Origin: Rhypophila decipiens
Lineage: Eukaryota; Ascomycota; Sordariomycetes; Sordariales; Naviculisporaceae
DNA: 64,000 nt
Direction of reading: 5' to 3'
Assembly: GCA_033297075.1 (NCBI GenBank)
Contig: MU858134.1
Span: 1-64,000 of the forward strand
Under the pieces are notes generated by a model. It was not told the origin of the DNA, did not search any database, and saw only the letters and a list, made by a program, of their open reading frames with translations. The position numbers and the translations under genes were made by a program. Of the stretch, positions 1 through 11,214 are shown piece after piece (within the stretch, counting starts at the first letter, position 1; the number at the start of each line of letters is the position of its first letter).

Positions 1-3000
1 AACTAGACTTGATTGGAAGATCCAATCAAGTAAATGGTATGTATAGTACGTATGAGGGTGTATAGGGTGGTTGTTCCTTTATACGATCCTCACACCCTCT
101 AGATAAAGCCGAGGAGAGGCCATTAACAGTTACAACGGTCTAGTCTTGTTACAACGGCCTAGTCAAAACTAAAAGTGTGTGTATGGGTGTAATGAAAAGC
201 ATCTAAGAACACTTATAATTATTACTCCCTCGACAGATGTGATTGGGCCGAATTAGACGGGACTTGCATATAAAAGGATAAGAAAATAAGGAGGGCAGAT
301 GGGGGCCATAAACAACACGCCGTGACAGAGACACACACTAAGTGCCGCATGGGCCGCTTGTCTCCTGGTGCGCGTCCCCTTTTCTTTGCTCCTCGTCCCG
401 GGATATGATTGCCTCTTAAGGAAAGTTTGGATGGCCTGATATGATTCCTTGGTAGGTTGCCGTCTTACTGGGTTGCGGGTGTTTAGGGTTTCGGGTCAGA
501 GGCGGGAATGAGGACGGAGAATAAAAGGTACTGGGCATATGTCGATATCAACTTCCCCAGAAAGGGATTTATTTTTATCCTCGTGTCACTCACACTTTGG
601 AGCCTAGCTGATGTCTATGGGACCTGTGGGCAAACTGAAGATGCCGCTGTCGTCCTTGAAAGATGTCAAATGGAACGGAAAGGACCGTTTCAACCGTTTT
701 GGACCTGAGATTGAACCCGTAATTAGGCATGCGTGGTACAGCAGGCCAGTTATTATGATCAACTTGATCCCTTAAAGTCTGAGGTCTCATTGATGTGAAA
801 GGAGATGAGGCCGTTGGTTTAAACAAACATGACCCTCAGGTGGTTTCAAAAAGATCATACGATTATATAGCCATTCGGGACCAGCGTAGCGTGAATCAGG
901 CATAGCTCTGTTTGATAAGCCACATATCTAAAGAAAGGAATTAGGCTTTAGGAACGAATACGAAGAGAGGTGCTAATAGCTAGACCAGCATCTCTCCACA
1001 TGATATTCTTTGAAGGATAATGGATCTAGCGAATAGTTACCTTTGTCGATTCTTTGTTACACAGACAGAGCTATAGAACAATAAACAATCACTGGTTGGT
1101 TCGTATCCAGTGTTGAACTAGACAAGGAAGTGCATCACACCGGTGAATGTGCAATTGACATGGGGCATGAGACATGGGCTAGACCGGTCTCTAACTTGTC
1201 AACACGGTGATCACAGCTTGAAAAGGTTCTGGCTTCTGAACCCAAAATCATCTTGAGAAGTAAGGCATAAGGGAAATTCACTGGCTTCACTCTTGGAGTA
1301 ATGTACCTTGACACGGCCTGCGGTATAGAGGAATGACTAGCTTTGTTCCTCAACTGCTATAAACTAATCGCTATACTCAAGTATCCCGAATGAAGATCAA
1401 TTGCCCTAGAGAAGCTTTTGAATTCCTGAAATCATGGTTGAAGCACCTCCTCATGCACCTATTAATACAGTAATCCTATATGCCATCATAGTAAAGCTAC
1501 ATAAAAGTCCAATGCCGGAGTGACTTGGATTCATTGTTCATTCCTATAAAGTACAGGTAAAGACTCTGATTTGATAAGCTCGTGATTCCTATTATGCCTT
1601 CATGGTAAGAAAGTTCTGGTTGGTTGACGGAAGCCATTGAGCGGAATGTCAGTGCTGATGGAACCGGGGCCCAACTAGGACACCAGCCTGGACATCTCCA
1701 AACGGTTGATGGCGAGTCAATGGACTGGGTAGTGCAATCCATCGGAGTGGACGTCGAGAAAGATGATGCCGCCGGCGGAAGTCGACTGAAGGGGTCAAGG
1801 TTCGAAAAGTGGACTCGAAATCTTATCGATGACGGTAAAGACGGTCGTGAATGGTAGGTAACGGAGAAAGCCTTCTTGAACAAACAATTGATTTTTCTCT
1901 TCCAGCATGGTCATGGAACTTGATACATTCTGTGGAAGAAGTACCACAGACCCAGCTCCCGGGCTCCCTTCCCCAATGAGACCTCCTCTATCTCCTGCCC
2001 GTTGACTTCTTTGCCAAGTTTACATGCCTGGTGAGTGGGTTGAAGGTGCTAGGCGAGACTGAGAAGGTGGACATGTCGATGGAAGCTGGCGGGAGGATGT
2101 TTGCCTTGACACTTTGCGATGTGTTTGTGTGAATTCCCCTCCTCTCTTCCCGTACCATCGCAGCCCTGACGGAATCCTGCTCGTTGACCGGATAGGAGTT
2201 GACGCCAACATGCTTGCTCTTTCTGGTAGACGCTAATCGAGACGATGACTGTATTCGAGAATGAAGTTGGGCGAGATAAGGCGTGGATGGCGACTCAATG
2301 GCGGTGCTGATGCTGAACGTCCAACATGGAGAAGGGGAGACACTCACCTCTCTTTATACTCTTGACGAGAGTCAATCAAGAGCATGCCGGCCCACAGCTT
2401 TCGGAGAAGGACCCCCACTTCGGGCTGTCAAAACGAATCCGGTTTGGCATCGTGTTGGAAACGAGCGATTGGGGGACATGATGGGCGCTGAATCAGCTCC
2501 ATACGCTTGGAGCGTCACTCGGGGGGAAATCAGTCTTGACCGGGTAGGAACAGCGAATCGTTGGCGGCGACAGACATGCGTGCTTATAAAGATACACTCG
2601 AATTGATCTACATTGGCCGTTTTCTTGATCGGTTTGACGATTTGAGGTGGGTAGAGTGCCGAAAGTGACGATGGGGATGATTGATGTTTGGGTCTTGGCG
2701 GAGATTTGTTGTGGGGGGTTTTCTCATCACTGATGGATCTTAGCTAAGGGTAAAGCACATGGCGTACCGAGTAAATGGCTGGCAATTGCTGTTTTGTTCT
2801 CCTCCTTCCTCATCGTCGTCGCCTCTTTCCTTGTTGGTTGGGTGTGGACACCGGTGTGTTGCCGCGGGTGGGCTCCTTCCTTTCTCTCCACGCTCCCATG
2901 ATGGAGGACTAAGATAAGAGCCTCACTCTATGATGGATCAGCCATACAAAAAGGAAGGTACATTCTGGGATGGAGTCCAGACTTCACACCAATGTTTTCT

Positions 3001-3742
3001 TCGACTGTGTCTTGCACCCCGGTCCTTGAACGCGACGATGCATCGTGGAGCCTCCCCCAGGTTTTGTCAACCTGTCAATCTCCACACTCCCAGATCGCAT
3101 CGCCTCCCCAGACTTGGCATTTCCATGGCAGCTACCGTCCGTACCGGGGTTCTGCATGCAGTTGCAGCAAGATGAAAGAGAACACTCGACATCCCTCTCT
3201 CCTCCCTCTTATCATCGTCCTGGCCTCGTGCCACCTCACCCCAGACGACCCGAGATCATGTCTCGGTGCACTCTCTTCTTGTCCTGGAAAAGGAAAGTAC
3301 TCTTGACCTGGAAGTCTGGAGGCTGCGTCGGGAATGCAGGGTGAATTCCCTTGTGGTCAATTGGCCCACATTTAATTAGCCTGACTGTACATGTTCCATT
3401 TATCCTAATATCCGCCCGTCTCTTTTAGGTTGACATTCTTAATATCGAAAGGCGACCTTCCGCGCACTTGCCAATTTACTATGGTCTGGGCTCCCTTTTC
3501 GGTTCGGAGCTGGAGAGAAAAGATGACTTCGGCACGGGGCTTGGCACATCCAGACATTCATCCCTTCCCACGTTCCATGCCGGATATCTTCCGTGCTCAG
3601 AAGGGATATATATACAACTGGCACCCGCTCGCTGTCAAAGACCCTGTCCATCCCATCCCACGGAACCCGGAATGCGGGATCGTCACGTCACGCCCAGCGA
3701 GCTCATTGCGGGCAACCGCGAGTCTAGGCTCCTCTCACCAAG
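1..3742. other. Left-edge intergenic region, no supported gene
   Basis: No gene can be supported here. The longest ATG-started frame is a 66-residue one at 508-708 with one hydrophobic stretch. Open frames at 1497-2606 on both strands are short, mostly lack ATG and show no family signature, although splice-like signals exist (for example GTAGGT at 1855 and an AG near 1904). The last few hundred bases probably hold the promoter and leader of the gene starting at 3743. Confidence 0.5.
3606..3614 (+). promoter_or_regulatory. TATA-like element upstream of the small secreted membrane protein
   Basis: An ATATATATA stretch lies about 130 bases before the ATG at 3743, a plausible core-promoter distance for a fungal gene with a short leader. 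Assignment rests on motif and position only. Confidence 0.35.
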
Positions 3743-4521
3743 ATGAAGTTCTGGGGCTCGCCACTATTGCCGGTGGTGATTTCGGCTTCCAGCTGGCTAC
3801 TCTGTGCTGCAGAGTTTACCAATTCGTTTGACTATGCCACCAGCAGCTCGGACATCAACCTGACATGGGACGCCGTGGCACCGCACTATTATCCTCTCCA
3901 TATCACGGCCCAGGTCATCGACAAGGACGGTGACGGGACAAAGGCGACGGGGTACAAGACGAACATCACAGGTATGTCAAATTTGTCTCCATGATTGCCC
4001 GCAGAGTGATGGACTAACGCCGGGTTAAACTATGCAGTCGGTATCACTGGAAACTCGTACAAATGGGTAGGAATTCCATATCCACTGCGTTGGATTCCCG
4101 CGGGTTTATATCAAATCGAGCTTCGCACTTCGACATGGAACGACAACGAGTCGACCGTGCTAGCCAAGTCGAGGTTCTTCAGGATTCTTGAGGCGCCAGC
4201 GGAAGAGAGTCCTCCTCCAAATGTAAGCGCCCCATTCTACGTCAGCGGATCAAACTGTCGAGGGCGATAAATCTATATGTCATTGTGAGTATCTTGCTGA
4301 TCTGAATGTAGGCCACACAACCTCCGAGCTCGAACGATCCTCAAGGCAGCAAAACCGATGACTCCGGTGTCAACAAACCGCTGGCAATTGGGCTGGCGGT
4401 TTCTTTCGGCGTCCCAGCCTTGGTGACGCTGGTTGTAGTGGGTTGGTGTGTTAGGCGACGCCGCCAGCGGGCCAAGAGGATAGCAAGTCAACTTAAGAGG
4501 AGCGATTTTATCATTCACTGA
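3743..4521 (+). CDS. Small secreted single-pass membrane protein with Kre9/KNH-like ectodomain
   Basis: Three exons are inferred: 3743-3971, 4038-4222 and 4312-4521. They join to 207 residues with intact frame. The introns are 66 and 89 bases, GTATGT...CAG and GTAAGC...TAG. The N-terminus is a signal peptide (about residues 1-23, ending near LLCAAEF). Next comes a compact ectodomain of about 110 residues with DINLTWDAV and a PYPLRWIPAGLYQIEL segment, which resembles the Ig-like Kre9/KNH fold of fungal cell-surface proteins. A Pro/Ser-rich stalk, one membrane helix (LAIGLAVSFGVPALVTLVVV) and a short basic tail (RRRRQRAKR) follow. The layout predicts a type I plasma-membrane protein facing the wall. 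A role in wall sensing or assembly is inference. The Kre9-like assignment is by eye and only moderately sure; the gene structure is surer. Confidence 0.8.
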
Positions 4522-6155
4522 ACACTCACAGCTGAGACGAACCGATAGGGCTGAGGCCATACGGAGTCTAGCAATCTTCCGTTGACACGATGCCGACCTA
4601 GGATTGACGAGGGCGAGGGATATCCGCCTATTGCAAATTCGGGTCTGGGAGAAAGAATAATTGGTCCCCCACACCGATAAGAAGCAGATGCCTCCTTGTC
4701 TTGTTTGTTATCCTGCCGGTCGCGGCGTGACAAATGACAGGGATGGTCCGCTCTTCGAGTGAGTCGTGGAGGTGCTGTTTTTTCCCTCTAGGACCGGAGA
4801 TAACAGGAGGTTTTATTCAGACTTCCAGGGGTCATTGGGTGTCATTGTCACGATCAGCACTTTGCACTTGACTTGGCTTATGACAGGCTAGGGTAGGTGG
4901 ACAGAAGTCGGCTCAGGCATATATCTTGGTGTTTCTCTGCCATAGAGGTCGTTGTTTAAAAACAGTTTCAGCTTTTTTAGCTTGGTCTTCATCCTCCGGG
5001 TACAATGTAATGGCTTCGGACTTGTGACTGCTGGTCGGGAGGTCTCAGCATTTGTATACGGGTTGGAGAAGGTCTAGATCTTGAGGGATACACCCATACC
5101 ATGATGTACTGATGTGGCCCTTTATGTTACTTACAAGGAACTTACATATGCCTCATGTACTTGACTCCGTCTTCTCATATATTCTCATAGATAGAATGCT
5201 TGTGACATGTGTTTAACTAGGTAAATCCCTCCAACTATTAAGATTTTCAAAGGTAGGTAATGTGGGTTCTGTGATGCTAGCACTGTTCGAGTGTATACCC
5301 TCCAGACAATGCATCATCTCCCATTATGTACATTTATTTAATGGTGACAGGCGAAAACGTGTTACTAGAGGGCCAGCGCCGTTATGTTATACTAGATAAC
5401 ACAATGAGGCTCAGATATAGCATGGCGGTTGAGTCTTAAAGAAACAAGGCAATGCTAATCTGCCAAATAGTCACCACTGGCATACCTGCTTGTCTGCGCA
5501 CGCCGGGTTGGGTCTATCAATATGCTCTGATCGAATAAATTGCTCCCTGTCCAGGATAGACTGAAGACATTTACTTGAAAATATATATCACTGACGACAT
5601 GGACCAGCCAATTCTGTTGTCTAATCCGGCATCATCTGTATGGTCAGGGAGTTCAAGATCTGTGAAGCAAGGTTGCCAAGATCGAAACCTCATCTGGACA
5701 ACACGAAGGCAAGAACAAGTCCAATCTGTAGCTCTTGCTCGTTGTCTCATGCTGCCTGTCCAAACAAACAACTTGGAACCCAGAATGCGGCCACAGAGTT
5801 GAACTCGATCCTGACCCTCTTGGTGTCTCTTCACCTGCTCCCCGTCGTGACCATGGCAGCATCTGCCCCGGACCCGTGTGAATGCGACTCTTTTCATCTC
5901 GACCTCACCCTCCTTCAGTCCGATCAGAACGTAAACGCAAAAATACTAGAAGCTCCGTCCCTCGCGCACCAAAGCTGCCCTATTTATTCTTGACTCTTTC
6001 CAACTACGTCTCCGACGCACCGCATCTTCGAGAGCAGCACCGCCACCACCACCACCACCGTCGACGACTCTAAGATGTGAGTTATTCTTCTTCCATTCAT
6101 CGCTTCGATCAACCTGCTTACTTCTTTCATCAGCCTACCAGCAAATACCCCAGGA
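4522..6155. other. Intergenic region and 5' leader of the following gene
   Basis: No gene is seen. The 3' end of the preceding gene and the promoter/leader of the gene at 6156 must lie here. A GTGAGT donor at 6077 with a CAG acceptor near 6133 suggests a leader intron. A His-rich frame near 6040 comes from a CCACCA repeat and is not coding on this evidence. Confidence 0.5.
6077..6133 (+). other. Probable intron in the 5' untranslated leader
   Basis: GTGAGT at 6077 and a pyrimidine-rich tract ending in CAG at 6133 frame a 57-base intron of normal fungal size. The donor sits inside the triplets ATG-TGA (6075-6080), so the unspliced leader has a minimal start-stop frame that splicing removes. 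Later AGs at 6141 and 6153 are alternative acceptors. Confidence 0.4.
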
Positions 6156-8403
6156 ATGGGGACCGACGACGACGGCGTGCCCCCTTCGGGGCGAATGACC
6201 AGCCGGGACCGCCCGGCCACAGGGCATGGAGCATCCCGCCCCTTTCAAGCTAACCTGGCTAACCGGTTACTCAGACCAGTAAAGTCTGTAAAGGCGATGG
6301 TCTCCCTCTTTGAGCGGCCATCGCCTTCTGGCAGCATCAAGGGGGACGAGGTGGGGAGGACCAGTCCCGAGACTACTAGTATTCCGTCGGCGGTGAGTTT
6401 GAGCACAATTTTCTCTCAACTTTGAAGGTTTTCGTCCCAGCGAATTGCTCACTCTCTCATGGTTCGAATCACAGGCACCTCAGGCCCACAGTAGCACTGG
6501 CCAGAACTCTGGCAAAAAGACGGGAAAGGCCCTCGCAGCGACCAGCGATGGCCCTGAAAAGCAGCTCTCCGTCCTCATGGAGCAGCTTGACCGATTCGGT
6601 GTTGACGAGGACAGCCCAGCCCCTCCTCCTCTTCCTCAGCAGCAGGAGTTCGAGCCGGAGCAGACAGAGCGTCGTGACCCGGAGGAGGTCAAAAAGTTTT
6701 GGGGCATCGTCAGAGCTCAGCTCTGGATCGACGACGACGAGCTGGAGGACCGTCCTGCCTTTGACGAAGGAGGGGAAACCTCCAACAATGTCAGCGAAGA
6801 CATGGTTGGCTCGACCGACAGTACCGTCGTCTGGGGTGGGAGCAACTTGAAGACTCCCAGGAAGTCGACGGAGCCGGTGGCTCCACCCGACAGTTCCTTC
6901 TCGCCAGAGTCTCCTTTCGGGACTGGGCCTGTCCTGAAGTCGCTCAAGGAGTACTACGACAAGAAGGAAAATGAGCATCAGCAGGCCGATTCACCTCTTA
7001 CGGCTGTCCAGATGACATTTGGCAATCGCGTCATCGACCCGTCCCTGGTTCCCCGTCCTCTTCGTACCCCGAGCAGAGGGGGTTTTGCCACGTCGTCGAC
7101 CTTGCCGAGTATAGGATCCGAAGGCTCGTTCGCAATGTCGAGCCCAACACCGACTCCCCATCACCGTACTCGGCCGGTCCAATCGTCGCCAACAATCCCG
7201 GACCAAGTAATTGGCGACATCCTGACCCAATTCCCTGCCATCGCTCGCCGGTATCCTCCCCGTCCTGCTCAGCAGATGAGTTCGTCACCGCCCACAATGG
7301 CTTTATCAGATTACCGCTCAGACGACGAAAAATCTGTTTATTCTCAGGACGAACAACAATTCGGGTCGTCTCCTCCTCCGCCTCCTATTCCTCCACGCTC
7401 ACCTTTCAGACCTCTACCTCCCACCGTAGCCACTAGGCACGACAATCTGCCGGCTTCCACCAGCCATCTCAGCATCGACCAGTACTCTTACCTCTTTAAA
7501 GAGCCCGAGGCACAGGGCAACACTTCATCGCAGATGACACTTCAGGTGCCTGGCAATGCCCAGCCAGTAGCACGCACCGAAAGCATCGGTTCTCGTCGTG
7601 GTCACCCCCGTTTTCCTCGAATCGATCCTTCCTTGGCAAACCAATCCAATCCAAGAGCCAGAGCATATGACCTTGAGCAGGCCCGCTTCGATCGGCTACT
7701 ACAAGAGAACGAAGAGGAAGAAGATGACCTCGACACTCCGTTGCCGCCTCGCCTACCCCAGCATCAGACACAGGGAAGCGCCAGTTCCGGTGGTAGTAGT
7801 GCCAGTTCCAGCAGTAGTAGCACAGCCGAGAAGAACAGAATAACCAGATGGCCATCCGTCGCCCCGCTGAGACTCGGAAACCTAAGCAGCAGCAGCAGCA
7901 GCAGCAGCAGCCCCGCGTCCGCCAGCACAGCGATGACCTTGGCATCTCCTCTGCCAATAGTCCCGAAAAGACAAGCAACTCTACCCGGGTCCGCCACAAC
8001 AGGAAACCTCGGCACAAGCAGCGCAACTGGTGGAGGAGGAGGAGGACTAGGACTCGCCGCCCAGAGAAGAGGCTACCACCGTAGACGAGGAATGGCCATG
8101 AATCTAGCAGCCACGACCATGTCAACTATTGCTGCCGCCGCCTCGACAACACACCATGAAGGTGGTAGCGGCGGCAGTGGAAGTTACAGCAGCACATGCA
8201 GTGTCAGTGTTCCCTCGACTCCGACTCCGTGTTATGGACCCGCGCCCTTTCCGGCACCGACATACCCGCCTCCGGGGATTCCATTACGCAGTCGTGGAGG
8301 ATCCGGCGACAGTGCTGTGTCTGCGTCGTCGTCTGCGCCCAAGACGCCGCAGGAGAAGATTGTCGAGTTGGATGAGTTTTTTGCTACTTGGGGTTGTGAA
8401 TGA
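6156..8403 (+). CDS. Ser/Pro-rich disordered fungal protein of unknown function
   Basis: Two exons, 6156-6392 and 6475-8403, join in frame to 721 residues. The 82-base intron is GTGAGT...CACAG. The start is the first ATG in frame; the long downstream frame has no ATG of its own before its intron boundary. No known domain is recognised. The protein is dominated by Ser, Pro, Asp and Glu, with many SPT/PP motifs and acidic patches. A Ser run near nucleotide 7885 comes from an AGC repeat, a Gly run sits near 8030, and the C-terminal TPQEKIVELDEFFATWG is the most ordered-looking piece. A short conserved-looking segment (EEVKKFWGIVRAQLWIDDDE, around nucleotide 6690) could be a helical binding motif. 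Adaptor or scaffold function is only a guess from composition. Confidence 0.75.
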
Positions 8404-11214
8404 TTACAAGGCGTTAGGTACAGTTGAACCGCAGTGGGAAGGCATTGTGATTAGGTTGTTGAAGCATTTTAGGTTGTTGGGTTGAGGCGCTTTACTTTTC
8501 AAGGGATCGTGAGGCGTGGATAAGGTAAGGTTGAAAAGAGGCGTTTTGTATTCACTGCTTGTGAGGCGTTGATAACCTTAAAGGACGGGTCAGTTGACGG
8601 ATTATGGGCAGGGGCATGATTAACGATAAAAGGATGGGTCTTTTTTTTCTTTTTCTTTCTAGGTTTTATGCGTACCGGTATTCAATTTTGTTTCTTCAAG
8701 GTGTCAGGATTGGTTTGTAGGTACCAATATACCCGAGCATGGCGTCTAGTAGGAGACAAAACACCTGGGAATCGAACTTTAAAGACATGATGAAATGGAA
8801 ATCGAGGCGTCATTGACCTTGTATTGATGTGTACCAGTTTGGTTTATTTTGCTTATTGTGATCCGTTATGAGTTTCTTGATGTTCAACTAACGTGCAATG
8901 AAGTCGAAATACAGCAGGTTTTAAGAAAAAACCAGGTATAATCGATCGACATTATCTGGATCCATAACGATATGTGTACCAGAGAGGTGGTAAAGAGATC
9001 GTCAAAATAAATTGGAGTCGTCTTGTCGAATTCTTTCTTCCCGTCCCGCGTTTCCCAGATCTTGTGGGAATGTTGATCCGGCTTCATCAAGCGGATTGTC
9101 GACCTTGGTGCTGTTGATCACGGTGATTGGGCCGGGAAGTTCACTGTCAACTGTTGACCGGGAAGTCGTCGCATCCTTGCCCTGGTTCCTGGGAAAGGGG
9201 AGGCGCCAGGGAAGGGGCTCCACTCTCCTCGTGTTCACAATCAGCGCTTGGGCACTTCGTTCCTTTCCACGCCAAGTTTGTTGCCAACGTTGACCAGCCA
9301 GCGGTGGTAGCGGGAAACCTTCCTCTTTTGCTGATAGCGTCGTGGAAAGTTGCGATTCTAGGGCCGTTCGCCAGTGCTGCAGCTGGGCACTGAGGCAGGC
9401 AACAAATATCCGGGTATTCCGGCTTGTTGCCGCTCATCGGGGAGGGCAAAGATTTGGTGAGGAAGCGAGAAAACCTCAGACCTGGTGGTGATAGAGGGCA
9501 TGGGAACTTCAGACGACGAATGTGCGGAATATCACGCCGTCAGATTCATATTATCAAATCCATATATGTACAATTTAAAAGTCTGGTTCTTCTCCGCAGC
9601 GGTTCTATTTTTTGTTTCCTGAGTGAGCATCTTACGAGCCGCCCTTTTGTCAAATTTCCCCGAGTTATTAATACATACACATACACGTATTACGTATATG
9701 GGGGCGCTTTCAATTCTCATCACCATCACACCATGGACAAAATTGCCAAAGGAGACTCACGATTGATTCTTTCTTTCTTATTCTTTTCTGATACAAAACG
9801 ACTGGTGAAATTTGCAAACCCAGAGTTGTGGAATGAAAATGGACAATATAGGCCTCATCCAATTTCACCGTTGGGAAATACGGGGGAGGCGTCCGCTAAA
9901 GGGCTTGTGGCTTGCAGAAGCTTTTCAACGGACACCGGGAGGAAGAGCGCCTTTTTATGGGGTGCGTCAGCCAACTCGTGGATAGAACAAAAGTCCCCAA
10001 GTTCATTTCCTCTCAATAATGCCTTTCTGCCAACACAATATTTTAATACCTTGTCTCATCACCTGTGCCTCGTCGGCTGATTTAAACCTGTATTTCATAC
10101 AGTGTGTGCGGTGATGTCTTCCAGCGGCGGTTGTGAATGCGCGCGGGCGGGTGAACGAGTTGACGAAATGACTTTTTAGCAGTTTCAAAATCGACAGGGG
10201 CAAGAACAAATTTGGAGAGCTATCCTGACCAATGGCAGTCTCCTTCAGGGCTCCAGTCCAGTGTGGTTCCTGCATTTGGTTCCCACCCTCGACCCAACTC
10301 TCCCCCGTCGACGATGACACCCCGTCCAGGGGTCATACGCCCATAGCGTCAAAGAATCTTCAACCGAGGGCAGAGTGTCAAAAGGTCATGGAACGGCTGG
10401 TTGGCATTCGAACATGTCAAAAGCCTGGATGAGATGGGCACAACCAGAGACAACAGTTCTGATGACTCTCTCGACGCTTGTAGCTCTCAGGTCGATCGTT
10501 TCCAATCTCACCGGCTTCTGCCTGTCTAGCCGTTAGTGATTGATGGATTCATCACGCAGGAGTTCAAGTGGAGTGATGAGGTCGAGCACGATGGATTCAC
10601 AAGTCCCAAGACCCAAGAGCGTTGACCACCCACCCTCGACCCTTATTGTTGGCTACAGAACCAATAGGAAGGCTTCTTTTTCTGCTGTTCCCGAACCGAC
10701 AACAACACCGCCATGCTGCCCTTGCATTCGGCTCACAGTGTTTGGTTTAGTTTCTCCGAGTTGGGCATCGTAGGGTTGCTTTGCACATGCAGCAGTGCGG
10801 CTACTTTTGATCAACAGGGACCTTTGGTGGGCACCAAGATTCCACACCACTCCGTCTCCATCGACTTGTCAGCAAAGGGGGGATCCCGGGAAAGCGAGTT
10901 CACCCCTGTGATGCTGGCTCCTCGTGAACCGGTCCTTGGCGGCATGTTGGCAAACGTCCCCGTCCCCATCCCCAGTGGGATGGATGGGTTGATATGCCCG
11001 GTGCCAGGCACAAAACCCTCGGACTGCCCTCCATGGTGAGCAGAGCCCGAGTCTGGCTTCTTTCTCTCGTCCCTGCCCCTTTCTTTGGCGACAGACACCT
11101 CTAGAGCATCTTTCTTGCTCGTCCCCTGACGTATCGATCGTCAAGTCATTCGTTATCACGACTAGTCCTTCATTTTTTTTCGTCTCCCATAATACAGCCA
11201 TTCACTCGTTTATA
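8404..11214. other. Intergenic region with 3' sequence and GH16 promoter
   Basis: No supported gene. A 218-codon frame at 9424-10080 begins at TTG, has low complexity and resembles no family. A T-rich run lies at 8641-8660. The last several hundred bases before 11215 presumably carry the promoter of the GH16 gene. Confidence 0.5.

Noticed and set aside
508..708. 66-codon ATG frame with a hydrophobic stretch
   Set aside because: Too short and without a cleavable signal or family match; not enough to call.
1497..2606. Cluster of short frames on both strands, with a 16-base near-repeat (1708-1723 and 2286-2301, one mismatch)
   Set aside because: Most frames lack ATG, the repeat is too short to mean much, and no consistent exon chain could be built.
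8764..8776. Sequence resembling the tRNA TPsiC box on the minus strand (GTTCGATTCCC)
   Set aside because: No matching A box, anticodon arm or acceptor stem at the right spacing.
9424..10080. 218-codon plus-strand frame
   Set aside because: Starts at TTG, shows no domain, and lies in AT-rich spacer.
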